This document shows, one piece after another, positions 7,980 to 16,834 of a DNA stretch of 40,363 bases (the first letter of the stretch is position 1; every line of letters begins with the position of its first letter). The notes under the pieces are model-generated. The model saw only the letters and a list, made by a program, of their open reading frames with translations, was not told the origin of the DNA and searched no databases. This DNA comes from Streptomyces olivochromogenes (lineage in GTDB: Bacteria; Actinomycetota; Actinomycetes; Streptomycetales; Streptomycetaceae): contig NZ_JADDRL010000087.1 in NCBI RefSeq assembly GCF_021538895.1, positions 1 to 40,363 on the forward strand. The letters are read 5' to 3'. The position numbers and the translations under genes are program-made.

Positions 7980-9653
7980 TCAGCTCATGCGCAGTGCCAG
8001 GAAGAAATCGAGCTTGTCCTCCAGCCGGGACAGGTCCCGGCCCGTCAACTGCTCGATCCGGCCGACGCGATAGCGCAGCGTGTTGACGTGCAGGTGGAGA
8101 CGGGTGGCGCAGCGGGTCCAGGAGCCGTCGCAGTCCAGGAACGCCTCCAGCGTCGGGATCAGCTCGGCGCGGTGGCGGCGGTCGTAGTCGCGCAGCGGGT
8201 CCAGCAGACGGGCCGTGAAGGCGCGGCGGACGTCGTCCGGCACGAACGGCAGCAGCAGCACATGGGAGGCCAGCTCCTGGTGGCCGGCCGCGCACACCCG
8301 GCCCGAGCGGGCCGCAGCGACCCGGCGGGCGTGCCGGGCCTCCTCCAGGGCCCCGCGCAGCCCCTCCGCCGAGTGCACGGCCGCGCTGACGCCGAGCGTG
8401 AGCCGCCCGTCGTCGTCCAGACCGGCCGCCAGCGGGTCCCGTACGGACTCCAGGAGCGCGTCGGCGAGGATCCCGGCCTCCGAGCCGTCGTGCTCGGTCG
8501 AGACCGCAGGCAGCGGGACCAGCGCGATGGCCTCGTCGCCCGTGTGCGCGACGGCGATGCGGTCGGAGGGCTCGGGGCCGGTGGCGAGGGGATCGACCAG
8601 GATCTCCTCCAGCAGCGACTGGGCGACCGGGCCGCCCTCGACCTGTCCGCCGTCCCATTCGACGCGGGCCACGACGACCTGCCAGTGCGGGGCGGCCCCG
8701 AGACCGGGCAGCAGCACCGGCGCGGCCACCCGAAGGCGCGCGGCGATCTCGGCGGGCGCGGCGCCGGTCTGCACCAGCTCCAGGACCTCCTGGGCCAGCC
8801 GCCGCCGCACCGTGCGTGAGGCGTCCCGCCGGTCCCGCTCGACCGCGATCAGCTGCGCGACGCCCTGGAGCAGGTCGAGCCGCTCCTCGGGCCAGTCGCC
8901 GGCGTCCGCCTCGACGGCGAGCAGCCAGTCCGACAGCACCGTCTCGCGCACGTCCCGGGCGGCCTGCGGGGAGCGGCCGCTGCTGCGGATCGAGAAGAGC
9001 GAGTACGCCGTCCCGTCCAGCAGCAGGCGATGCGGTCCGCGCCGGCCCGAGCGGACGGCCGACAGGTGCTCGGCGGAGAGCCGGGCGCAGATCTCCGGCG
9101 GCAGGTCCGGGCCCGCGACCTTGGAGCCGGCGATGAGCCGGCCGGCGGGGGAGAGCACCCAGGCCCGCAGGTCCAGGTCGGAACCGAGCAGGTCCAGGAC
9201 CACGTCCGGGCCGCCGCCCGCCGGGCCCGAGGTCATCATCCGGCGGTGCCGATCGACCACGGCCGCCAGGTCCCCGGCCCGCTCGCCGCTGACCTGCCGT
9301 ACGACGTGCTCGGTGATCGTCGCGAAGGCCACCGACTCGTGCACCGCGAACAGCGGCAGCCGGTGCCGGGCGCAGGCCAGCATCAGGTCCTCCGGCACGG
9401 CCCCGAGCTCGGCCTCACCGGCCGCGAGCGCCGCCACCCCGGCCTGCACGAGGATGCGGACGAAAGGCTCGGAGTCCGCGGCGTCCCGGCGCCAGGCCAG
9501 TCCCGTCAGCACCAGCTCGCCGCCGGAGAGGTAGCGGCTGGGGTCCCGCAGGTCGGTGGTCATGACACCACGTACGGTGCGGTCCAGCTCGTCCTCGCCG
9601 CCGAGCAGCCGCAGGCCCAGCGCATCGGTGTCCAGCAGTGCGCGCAGCCGCAT
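7980..9653 (-). CDS. pucR: PucR-family transcriptional regulator, likely controlling xanthine catabolism
   Basis: A 557-residue protein with the PucR layout. An N-terminal PucR-type sensory domain spans about 1-130 (LRALLDTDALGLRLLGGEDE, LSGGELVLTGLAWR). A GGDEF-like/linker middle follows. The C-terminal helix-turn-helix is the family signature: DYDRRHRAELIPTLEAFLDC, then CATRLHLHVNTLRYRVGRIE and DLSRLEDKLDFFLALRM. Family knowledge: Bacillus PucR activates purine catabolism genes. Divergent placement next to xanthine dehydrogenase genes supports the same role here. The ATG at 9653 has only a weak upstream AAGGA. Confidence 0.85.
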   Translation of the reverse strand: MRLRALLDTDALGLRLLGGEDELDRTVRGVMTTDLRDPSRYLSGGELVLTGLAWRRDAADSEPFVRILVQAGVAALAAGEAELGAVPEDLMLACARHRLPLFAVHESVAFATITEHVVRQVSGERAGDLAAVVDRHRRMMTSGPAGGGPDVVLDLLGSDLDLRAWVLSPAGRLIAGSKVAGPDLPPEICARLSAEHLSAVRSGRRGPHRLLLDGTAYSLFSIRSSGRSPQAARDVRETVLSDWLLAVEADAGDWPEERLDLLQGVAQLIAVERDRRDASRTVRRRLAQEVLELVQTGAAPAEIAARLRVAAPVLLPGLGAAPHWQVVVARVEWDGGQVEGGPVAQSLLEEILVDPLATGPEPSDRIAVAHTGDEAIALVPLPAVSTEHDGSEAGILADALLESVRDPLAAGLDDDGRLTLGVSAAVHSAEGLRGALEEARHARRVAAARSGRVCAAGHQELASHVLLLPFVPDDVRRAFTARLLDPLRDYDRRHRAELIPTLEAFLDCDGSWTRCATRLHLHVNTLRYRVGRIEQLTGRDLSRLEDKLDFFLALRMS

Positions 9654-9996
9654 CTCGTCGCCGCCGTTCCTTGTCTCGAAATCTACGATGAATCTTGGTG
9701 GGAGCCGTAGGAGGGACCCGGCGCGAGGGCACGGGAGCCGCGCGCTTCGGTTGCCAGGGCGTTTCCTGCGTTTCCACAGGAAAACGAAGAGGTTACTGAT
9801 GACCTCCGTTCATACGAATCTACAAGATGCCCGCCCTGGCCAGCCAACTCCTTCATGGTTTCAGTGACTGACCCCGTCGGAGCACTGCGCTGTGTACTGA
9901 CTCCACTCCGCGTTAACAGCACATGAACGAGCCGGGCCCGCCGCACACGGATTGGCTCAATCCGAACGACCCACGAGACGAAGAAGAGAGCCGGTC
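9654..9996. promoter_or_regulatory. Divergent pucR / xdh regulatory region (343 bases, no gene)
   Basis: The region is clearly AT-richer than its flanks and should hold both divergent promoters. It contains an imperfect direct repeat: CGAAATCTACGATG at 9677-9690 and CGAATCTACAAGATG at 9815-9829. It also contains an inverted repeat, TTTCCTG (9762-9768) and CAGGAAA (9777-9783), with an 8-base loop. These are candidate PucR operators. I could not fix the -10/-35 elements with confidence. Confidence 0.5.
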
Positions 9997-10887
9997 ATGG
10001 ACTTCCTTCGCCCCGCCAGCTGGGAGGAGGCGCTCGCCGCGAAGGCCGAGCACCCCACCGCTGTGCCGATTGCGGGTGGCACCGATGTGATGGTCGAGAT
10101 CAACTTCGACCACCGCCGGCCCGAGTACCTGCTCGACCTCAACCGCATCGGTGACCTCTACGAGTGGGAGGTCGGCGAGGACGCCGTACGGCTCGGTGCG
10201 TCCGTCCCGTACACCCGGATCATGGAGAACCTGCGCGCCGAGCTGCCCGGCCTGGCCCTCGCCTCGCACACGGTCGCCTCCCCGCAGATCCGCAACCGCG
10301 GCGGCGTCGGCGGCAACCTCGGTACCGCCTCCCCGGCCGGCGACGCCCACCCCGCGCTGCTCGCGGCGGGCGCCGAGGTCGAGGCCGAGTCGGTGCGCGG
10401 CACCCGGCTCATCCCGATCGACGCGTTCTACACCGGCGTGAAGCGCAACGCGCTCGCGCCCGACGAGCTGATCCGCGCGGTCCGCATCAAGAAGGCCGAC
10501 GGCCCGCAGCAGTACTCCAAGGTCGGCACCCGCAACGCCATGGTCATCGCGGTCTGCGCCTTCGGTCTGGCCCTGCACCCCGAGACCCGCACCGTCCGCA
10601 CCGGCATCGGCTCCGCCGCGCCCACCCCCGTTCGGGCGAAGACCGCCGAGGACTTCCTGAACGCGGCGCTCGAAGAGGGCGGCTTCTGGGACAACGGAAA
10701 GATCATCACCCCGTCGGTCGCCAAGCAGTTCGCGGACCTGTGCTCCGCCTCCTGCAACCCGATCGACGACGTCCGCGGCACCGCGAGCTACCGCCGGCAC
10801 GCGGTCGGCGTCATGGCCCGCAGGACGCTCACCTGGACCTGGGAGTCGTACCGCGGCACCCGCCCCGCCTCGGAGGGAGCTGCGTAA
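9997..10887 (+). CDS. Xanthine dehydrogenase family, FAD-binding subunit
   Basis: A 296-residue protein of the CoxM/XdhB FAD subunit family. The FAD-binding motif is PIAGGTDVMVEINFDHRRP near residues 28-46, followed by ASPQIRNRGGVGGNLGTASP (about 95-115), where FAD phosphates are held, and SPAGDAHPALLAAGAEVE. A C-terminal CO_deh_flav_C region follows (FLNAALEEGGFWDN to SYRRHAVGVMARR). It passes electrons from the 2Fe-2S centres to FAD and then to the acceptor. The start at 9997 follows GAAGAAGAGAG; an upstream in-frame extension to 9952 lacks a site. Its TAA overlaps the ATG of the next gene by one base (TAATG). Confidence 0.9.
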   Translation: MDFLRPASWEEALAAKAEHPTAVPIAGGTDVMVEINFDHRRPEYLLDLNRIGDLYEWEVGEDAVRLGASVPYTRIMENLRAELPGLALASHTVASPQIRNRGGVGGNLGTASPAGDAHPALLAAGAEVEAESVRGTRLIPIDAFYTGVKRNALAPDELIRAVRIKKADGPQQYSKVGTRNAMVIAVCAFGLALHPETRTVRTGIGSAAPTPVRAKTAEDFLNAALEEGGFWDNGKIITPSVAKQFADLCSASCNPIDDVRGTASYRRHAVGVMARRTLTWTWESYRGTRPASEGAA

Positions 10888-11459
10888 TGCGCGTCAACTT
10901 CACTGTCAACGGACGCCCCCAGGAAGCCGACGACGTCTGGGAGGGCGAGTCCCTGCTCTACGTGCTGCGCGAGCGGCTCGGGCTGCCCGGCTCCAAGAAC
11001 GCCTGCGAGCAGGGCGAGTGCGGCTCCTGCACGGTCCGCCTGGACGGCGTGCCGGTGTGCTCCTGCCTCGTCGCGGCGGGCCAGGTGGAGGGCCGTGAGG
11101 TCGTCACGGTCGAGGGGCTCGCGGAGTTCGCCAAGCAGCGCTCCTGCGGGACGGGTGCCTGCGGCACCTCGCTGCAGGACGCCCAGGAGTGGCAGGCCAA
11201 GGGCACCGACTCGCAGACCGGCGAGGGCGAGGAACTCTCCCCCATCCAGCAGGCGTTCATCGACGCCGGAGCCGTCCAGTGCGGCTTCTGCACCCCGGGT
11301 CTGCTGGTCGCCGCCGACGAGATGCTGGAGAACAACCCCAACCCGAGCGACGCGGACATCCGCGAGGCGCTGTCGGGCAACCTGTGCCGCTGCACGGGCT
11401 ACGAGAAGATCATGGACGCGGTCCGCCTGGCGGCCGCCCGGCAGGGAGAGGCGGTCTGA
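10887..11459 (+). CDS. Xanthine dehydrogenase family, [2Fe-2S] subunit
   Basis: A 190-residue two-cluster ferredoxin-like subunit. The plant-type cluster uses C40, C45, C48 and C60 (NACEQGECGSC, then VCSC). The second cluster uses C132, C135, C167 and C169 (VQCGFCTPG and NLCRCTGYE). It relays electrons from the molybdenum centre to FAD. Between the two domains, residues about 84-115 form an insert relative to typical members, which read roughly VEGLA then P-x-QQAF. The insert is Gly/Gln/Glu-rich and has two extra cysteines in SCGTGACG. It is translationally coupled to the genes on both sides (TAATG upstream, 2-base gap downstream). Confidence 0.9.
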   Translation: MRVNFTVNGRPQEADDVWEGESLLYVLRERLGLPGSKNACEQGECGSCTVRLDGVPVCSCLVAAGQVEGREVVTVEGLAEFAKQRSCGTGACGTSLQDAQEWQAKGTDSQTGEGEELSPIQQAFIDAGAVQCGFCTPGLLVAADEMLENNPNPSDADIREALSGNLCRCTGYEKIMDAVRLAAARQGEAV

Positions 11460-11461
11460 CC

Positions 11462-13846
11462 ATGCCGACGAACGGCGCTCCCACCAAGATCACCCAGGGA
11501 TCCCAGACCAAGGGTGGCATCGGCGAGTCCACGCTCCGCCCGGACGGCACCCTCAAGGTCACCGGCGAGTTCGCGTACTCCTCCGACATGTGGCACGAGG
11601 ACATGCTCTGGGGCCAGATCCTGCGCTCCACGGTCGCGCACGCCGAGATCGTCTCGATCGACACGGGCGAGGCCCTCGCCACGCCCGGCGTGTACGCCGT
11701 CATGACGTACGACGACCTGCCGACCGACGTGAAGAACTACGGCCTGGAGATCCAGGACACCCCGGTCCTCGCGCACGGCAAGGTACGCCACCACGGCGAG
11801 CCGGTCGCGATCGTCGCCGCCGACCACCCGGAGACCGCGCGCCGCGCCGCCGCCAAGATCAAGGTGGAGTACCGGGAACTGCCCGTCATCACCGACGAGG
11901 CCTCCGCCACCGCCCCGGACGCGATCCTCGTCCACGAGAACCGCGACGACCACCACATCGGCCACGTCCCGCACGCCAACATCGTGCACCGCCAGCCGAT
12001 CGTGCGCGGTGACGTGGCCCGGGCGGCGGGGAAGGCCGACGTCGTCGTCAAGGGCGAGTACTACTTCGGCATGCAGGACCAGGCCTTCCTCGGCCCCGAG
12101 TCCGGCCTCGCCGTGCCGGAGGAGGACGGCGGCGTCCACCTCTACATCGCCACCCAGTGGCTCCACTCCGACCTGCGGCAGATCGCCCCGGTCCTCGGCC
12201 TGCCCGAGGACAAGGTGCGCATGACGCTGGCCGGCGTCGGCGGCGCGTTCGGCGGCCGCGAGGACCTGTCGATGCAGATCCACGCCTGCCTGCTGGCCCT
12301 GCGCACCGGCAAGCCTGTCAAGATCGTCTACAACCGCTTCGAGTCCTTCTTCGGCCACGTCCACCGCCACCCGGCCCGCCTGTACTACGAGCACGGGGCG
12401 ACGAAGGACGGCAAGCTCACCCACGTGAAGTGCCGCATCGTCCTGGACGGCGGCGCGTACGCCTCCGCCTCCCCGGCCGTGGTCGGCAACGCCTCCTCGC
12501 TCGGCATCGGCCCCTACGTCGTCGACGACGTCGAGATCGAGGCCATCGCCCTTTACACCAACAACCCGCCCTGCGGCGCCATGCGCGGCTTCGGCGCGGT
12601 CCAGGCGTGCTTCGCCTACGAGGCGCAGATGGACAAGGTCGCGCAGCGACTGGGGATGGACCCGGTGAAGTTCCGGCAGCTCAACGCGATGGAGCAGGGC
12701 ACCATCATGCCGACCGGGCAGCCGGTCGACTCCCCGGCCCCGGTCGCCGAACTGCTGCGCCGCATCACGGCGATGCCGCTGCCGCCGGAGCGCCAGTGGG
12801 AGAGCAGCGAGGGCGCGGACGTACGGCAGTTGCCCGGCGGTCTGTCCAACACCACCCACGGCGAGGGCGTCGTCCGGGGCATCGGCTACGCGGTCGGCAT
12901 CAAGAACGTCGGCTTCTCCGAGGGCTTCGACGACTACTCGACCGCGCGCGTGCGGATGGAGGTGGTCGGCGGTGAGCCGGTGGCCACCGTGCACACCGCG
13001 ATGGCGGAGGTCGGCCAGGGCGGAGTCACCGTCCACGCGCAGATCGCCCGCACCGAGCTCGGTGTCACCCAGGTGACCATCCACCCGGCCAACACCGAGG
13101 TGGGCTCGGCGGGTTCGACCTCGGCCTCCCGCCAGACGTACGTCACCGGCGGCGCCGTGAAGAACTCCTGCGAGCTGGTCCGGGAGAAGGTCCTGGAGCT
13201 GGGCCGCCGCAAGTTCGGTACGTACCACCCCGCTTGGGCGACGGCAGAACTGCTGCTCGAAGGCGGCAAGGTCGTCACCGACGGCGGCGAGGTGCTCGCC
13301 GACCTGGTGGACGTCCTCGGCGACGAGGCGGTCGAGATCGAGGCGGAGTGGCGGCACCGGCCGACCGAACCGTTCGACCTGCGCACCGGCCAGGGCCACG
13401 GCCACGTCCAGTACTCCTTCGCCGCCCACCGCGCGGTCGTCGAGGTGGACACCGAGCTCGGCCTGGTCAAGGTGATCGAGCTGGCCTGCGCCCAGGACGT
13501 CGGCAAGGCGCTCAACCCGCTGTCCGTCATCGGCCAGATCCAGGGCGGTACGACCCAGGGCCTCGGCGTCGCGGTGATGGAGGAGATCATCGTCGACCCG
13601 AAGACCGCGAAGGTCAGGAACCCCTCCTTCACGGACTACCTGATCCCGACCATCCTCGACACGCCGACCATCCCGGTCGACGTCCTCGAACTCGCCGACG
13701 ACCACGCCCCGTACGGGCTGCGCGGCATCGGCGAAGCACCCACCCTGTCGTCCACCCCGGCCGTCCTCGCGGCGATCCGGAACGCGACCGGGCTGGAGCT
13801 CAACCGCACGCCGGTACGACCGGAGCACCTCACCGGCACCGCGTGA
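11462..13846 (+). CDS. Xanthine dehydrogenase family, molybdopterin-binding catalytic subunit
   Basis: A 794-residue molybdenum hydroxylase large subunit. Conserved pieces in order: LRPDGTLKVTGEFAYSSDM, the a/b hammerhead domain to about 130, LAGVGGAFGGREDLSMQIH (molybdopterin contact), CGAMRGFGAVQACFAYEAQM, EVGQGGVTVHAQIAR, and YGLRGIGEAPTLSSTPAV, whose GIGE Glu is the proton-abstracting residue. The VHRHPARL segment aligns with the Arg that holds the purine ring in xanthine dehydrogenases, which supports a purine rather than CO or aldehyde substrate. That alignment is by eye. With its PucR, permease and XdhC neighbours, a xanthine or hypoxanthine oxidising role is well supported. A strong hairpin follows the stop. 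Confidence 0.88.
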   Translation: MPTNGAPTKITQGSQTKGGIGESTLRPDGTLKVTGEFAYSSDMWHEDMLWGQILRSTVAHAEIVSIDTGEALATPGVYAVMTYDDLPTDVKNYGLEIQDTPVLAHGKVRHHGEPVAIVAADHPETARRAAAKIKVEYRELPVITDEASATAPDAILVHENRDDHHIGHVPHANIVHRQPIVRGDVARAAGKADVVVKGEYYFGMQDQAFLGPESGLAVPEEDGGVHLYIATQWLHSDLRQIAPVLGLPEDKVRMTLAGVGGAFGGREDLSMQIHACLLALRTGKPVKIVYNRFESFFGHVHRHPARLYYEHGATKDGKLTHVKCRIVLDGGAYASASPAVVGNASSLGIGPYVVDDVEIEAIALYTNNPPCGAMRGFGAVQACFAYEAQMDKVAQRLGMDPVKFRQLNAMEQGTIMPTGQPVDSPAPVAELLRRITAMPLPPERQWESSEGADVRQLPGGLSNTTHGEGVVRGIGYAVGIKNVGFSEGFDDYSTARVRMEVVGGEPVATVHTAMAEVGQGGVTVHAQIARTELGVTQVTIHPANTEVGSAGSTSASRQTYVTGGAVKNSCELVREKVLELGRRKFGTYHPAWATAELLLEGGKVVTDGGEVLADLVDVLGDEAVEIEAEWRHRPTEPFDLRTGQGHGHVQYSFAAHRAVVEVDTELGLVKVIELACAQDVGKALNPLSVIGQIQGGTTQGLGVAVMEEIIVDPKTAKVRNPSFTDYLIPTILDTPTIPVDVLELADDHAPYGLRGIGEAPTLSSTPAVLAAIRNATGLELNRTPVRPEHLTGTA

Positions 13847-13852
13847 CAAGCC

Positions 13853-13897
13853 CTCCGGGCGGCGCACGGAACGTCACACACTCCGCGCCGCCCGGAG
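13853..13897 (+). terminator. Perfect 13-bp stem terminator after the xdh genes
   Basis: CTCCGGGCGGCGC (13853-13865) and GCGCCGCCCGGAG (13885-13897) are exact reverse complements with a 19-base loop, starting 7 bases after the stop of the catalytic subunit gene. Confidence 0.8.
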
Positions 13898-13910
13898 TAC
13901 ACCCCCACCT

Positions 13911-13943
13911 CTTCGGGCTCCGCTCCGCTCGCGGACCCCGAAG
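13911..13943 (+). terminator. Second GC-rich hairpin between the xdh genes and the permease
   Basis: CTTCGGGCTCCGC (13911-13923) pairs with GCGGACCCCGAAG (13931-13943) with one C-C mismatch and a 7-base loop. It lies 13 bases after the first hairpin and may be a tandem terminator or attenuator limiting read-through into the permease. It could also be a dispersed Streptomyces palindrome. Confidence 0.5.
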
Positions 13944-14052
13944 CAGCACCCCCCGTTCGTCTCGGGCCGTCCCCCGGGTCGTGCACATCCCAAATCCCGC
14001 TGAACGCCAACGGCGCCGGCGGGTGCCCCTGTGAACCTTGGGAGACGGCACC

Positions 14053-15510
14053 ATGACCCAGCAGTCAGTGGAGCCCAGGACCACCGCCGACGAGGCGGGC
14101 GCGGGAACCCGCGTCCCGGCCGGCCGGTCCTGGCTCGACCGCTACTTTCACATATCCCAGCGGGAGTCCACGATCGCGCGCGAAGTGCGCGGCGGCGTCA
14201 CCACCTTCATGGCGATGGCGTACATCCTCCTGCTCAACCCCCTGATCCTGTCCGGCAAGGACGCGGCGGGAGACACACTCGGCCAGAAGGCCCTGATCAC
14301 GGCGACCGCGTTCGCGGCCGCCCTCACCACGCTGGTGATGGGCTTCGTCGGCAAGGTGCCCCTGGCCCTCGCCGCCGGCCTGTCCGTCTCCGGCGTCCTG
14401 TCCTCGCAGGTCGCCCCGCAGATGACCTGGCCGCAGGCCATGGGCATGTGCGTGATGTACGGCGTGGTCATCATGCTCCTGGTCGTCACCGGCCTGCGCG
14501 AGATGATCATGAACGCGATTCCGCTCGCGCTCAAGCACGGCATCACCATGGGCATCGGCCTGTTCATCGCCCTCATCGGTTTCTACAAGTCCGGCTTCGT
14601 GCACCAGGGCAAGGCCACCCCGGTCTCCCTCGGCCCCGCGGGCGAACTCGCGGGCTGGCCGGTCCTGTTGTTCGCGGGCACCCTGCTGCTCATCTTCATG
14701 CTGCAGGCCAGGGGGATCCCCGGCGCCATCCTGATCGGCATCGTCAGCGGCACGATCGTCGCGGCGATCCTCAACGCCGCCGGGGTCATCGACCCCAAGC
14801 AGTGGGCCGCCGGCGCGCCCGAACTGCACGGCGGCGCGGTCTCCATGCCCGACTTCTCGCTCTTCGGACACGTCGAGTTCGGCGGCTGGGGCAAGGTCGG
14901 CGCGATGACCGTCGGCATGATCGTCTTCACGCTGGTGCTCGCCGGGTTCTTCGACGCGATGGCCACCATCATCGGCGTCGGCACCGAGGCGAAGCTCGCC
15001 GACGACAAGGGCCGGATGCCGGGCCTGTCCAAGGCGCTGTTCATCGACGGCGCCGGCGGCGCGATCGGCGGTGTCGCGGGCGGCTCCGGCCAGACCGTGT
15101 TCATCGAGTCGGCGACGGGGGTCGGCGAGGGCGCCCGCACGGGTCTGGCCTCGGTCGTCACCGGCCTGTTCTTCGCGGCCTGCCTGTTCTTCACCCCGCT
15201 CACGGCCATCGTGCCGCAGGAGGTCGCCTCCGCCGCCCTGGTCGTCATCGGCGCCATGATGCTGATGAACGCCCGGCACGTGGACTGGGCCGACCGCGCC
15301 ACCGCGATTCCGGTGTTCCTGACGGTCGTCCTGATGCCGTTCACCTACACCATCACCACGGGTGTGGCCGCCGGCGTCATCTCCTACGTGGCCATCAAGG
15401 CAGCTCAGGGCAAGGCCCGGGAAATCGGGGCCTTCATGTGGGGCCTGACAGTCATCTTCCTGGTCTATTTCTCCCTCAATCCCATTGAGAGCTGGCTGGG
15501 CGTGCACTAG
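14053..15510 (+). CDS. NCS2/AzgA-family purine (xanthine/guanine/hypoxanthine) permease
   Basis: A 485-residue polytopic protein with about 12 hydrophobic segments. It begins with the AzgA-type start WLDRYFHISQRESTIAREVR, then GGVTTFMAMAYILLLNPLIL. Family motifs include LALAAGLSVSGVL (normally GMGLNA), LKHGITMGIGLFIALIGF, AGFFDAMATIIGVGTEA and AGGSGQTVFIESATGVGEGA. The AzgA branch normally carries hypoxanthine, guanine or adenine by proton symport. Sitting between the xdh genes and xdhC, it probably imports the substrate. The ATG at 14053 has GGGAGACG upstream. Two hairpins separate it from the xdh genes, so it may have partly separate expression. Confidence 0.88.
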   Translation: MTQQSVEPRTTADEAGAGTRVPAGRSWLDRYFHISQRESTIAREVRGGVTTFMAMAYILLLNPLILSGKDAAGDTLGQKALITATAFAAALTTLVMGFVGKVPLALAAGLSVSGVLSSQVAPQMTWPQAMGMCVMYGVVIMLLVVTGLREMIMNAIPLALKHGITMGIGLFIALIGFYKSGFVHQGKATPVSLGPAGELAGWPVLLFAGTLLLIFMLQARGIPGAILIGIVSGTIVAAILNAAGVIDPKQWAAGAPELHGGAVSMPDFSLFGHVEFGGWGKVGAMTVGMIVFTLVLAGFFDAMATIIGVGTEAKLADDKGRMPGLSKALFIDGAGGAIGGVAGGSGQTVFIESATGVGEGARTGLASVVTGLFFAACLFFTPLTAIVPQEVASAALVVIGAMMLMNARHVDWADRATAIPVFLTVVLMPFTYTITTGVAAGVISYVAIKAAQGKAREIGAFMWGLTVIFLVYFSLNPIESWLGVH

Positions 15511-15558
15511 CCGCTCGCGCAGGACCCTCTTCACAACCGCTGTTAAGGAGACCGAGAG

Positions 15559-16710
15559 ATGCTGGACATCGCCGAGGAGCTCAACCGGTGGGTCGAGCGG
15601 GGACGCGACTTCGCCGTGGCCACCGTGGTGGCCGTCGGCGGCAGCGCCCCGCGGCAGCCGGGCGCCGCCCTCGCGGTGGACGCCGACGGCACCGCCATCG
15701 GCTCGGTCTCCGGCGGCTGTGTGGAGGGCGCCGTGTACGAGCTGTGCCGGCAGGCGCTCCAGGACGGGGAGACCGTCCTGGAGCGCTTCGGGTACAGCGA
15801 CGAGGACGCCTTCGCCGTCGGCCTGACCTGTGGCGGCGTCATCGACATCCTCGTCACTCCGGTACGGGCGGCCGATCCCGCCCGTCCGGTGATCGCCGCC
15901 GCGCTGACCGCCGCCGCGCGCGGGGAGGCGGCGGCGGTCGCCCGGATCGTGTCCGGACCGGCCGATCTGGTGGGCCGGGCGCTGCTGGTGCGCGCCGACG
16001 GCTCGTACGAGGGCGGCCTCGGCGGACACCCGGAACTGGACCGCACGGTGGTCGGCGAGACGGGGGCCTTCCTCGACGCCGGCCGCACCGGCACCCTGGA
16101 GATCGGAGAGCAGGGCTCGCGTTGCGGAGCACCGCTCACCGTCCTGGTCGAGTCCTCGGTACCGCCGCCCCGGATGATCGTCTTCGGCGCGATCGACTTC
16201 GCGTCGGCCCTCGTCCGCATCGGCAAGTTCCTCGACTACCGCGTCACGGTGTGCGACGCCCGCCCCGTCTTCGCGACCGGGGCCCGCTTCCCCGAGGCCG
16301 ACGAGATCGTCGTCGAATGGCCCCACGAATACCTGGCACGCACGGACGTGGACGCCCGTACCGTCCTGTGCGTGCTCACCCACGACGCCAAGTTCGACGT
16401 ACCACTGCTGCAACTGGCGCTGCGCCTGCCCGTCGCCTACGTCGGCGCGATGGGATCCCGGCGCACCCACCTGGACCGCAACGAGCGGCTGCGCGAGGTC
16501 GGCGTGAGCGAGCTGGAGCTGGCCCGGCTGCGCTCCCCGATCGGATTGGACCTCGGGGCCCGCACGCCCGAGGAGACCGCCCTGTCCATCGCCTCCGAGA
16601 TCGTCGCCAACCGGCGCGGCGGCAGCGGCGTTTCCCTCACCGGCGCGCACACGCCGATCCACCACGACGCGGCGTCGCGGCCGGCGGCCCGCATCGGCTC
16701 GGTGGCGTGA
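15559..16710 (+). CDS. XdhC-family molybdenum-enzyme maturation protein
   Basis: A 383-residue protein with both XdhC domains. The N-terminal XdhC/CoxI domain shows VAVGGSAPRQPGAALAV, SVSGGCVEGAVYELC and LTCGGVIDILV with conserved cysteines. The C-terminal Rossmann domain shows MIVFGAIDFASALVRIG, LTHDAKFDVPLLQLAL and YVGAMGSRRTHLDRNERL. Family knowledge: XdhC binds molybdenum cofactor, helps its sulfuration and inserts it into xanthine dehydrogenase. An AAGGAGA ribosome-binding site lies 8 bases before the ATG, 48 bases after the permease, so the two are likely cotranscribed. Confidence 0.9.
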   Translation: MLDIAEELNRWVERGRDFAVATVVAVGGSAPRQPGAALAVDADGTAIGSVSGGCVEGAVYELCRQALQDGETVLERFGYSDEDAFAVGLTCGGVIDILVTPVRAADPARPVIAAALTAAARGEAAAVARIVSGPADLVGRALLVRADGSYEGGLGGHPELDRTVVGETGAFLDAGRTGTLEIGEQGSRCGAPLTVLVESSVPPPRMIVFGAIDFASALVRIGKFLDYRVTVCDARPVFATGARFPEADEIVVEWPHEYLARTDVDARTVLCVLTHDAKFDVPLLQLALRLPVAYVGAMGSRRTHLDRNERLREVGVSELELARLRSPIGLDLGARTPEETALSIASEIVANRRGGSGVSLTGAHTPIHHDAASRPAARIGSVA

Positions 16711-16834
16711 GCCGGCGCCGGCGGAAGTCGGAGCGCCCGGCCCGCTCCCCCGCGAAGCCGTCCCGGTCCGGGCGCCGAAGGACGATGGAAACCCGGCGGC
16801 GGCCGCCGTACAGCGTCATGTGACGCACTCGGCC

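Noticed and set aside
11399..13867. 822-codon minus-strand open frame opposite the xdh catalytic subunit
   Set aside because: Composition is typical of antisense of a high-GC gene and the plus strand carries clear molybdenum hydroxylase motifs.
16711..16834. Terminator between xdhC and the Crp-type gene
   Set aside because: Only an 8-bp inverted repeat (16733-16740 and 16768-16775) with a 27-base loop is present, too weak to call in GC-rich DNA.
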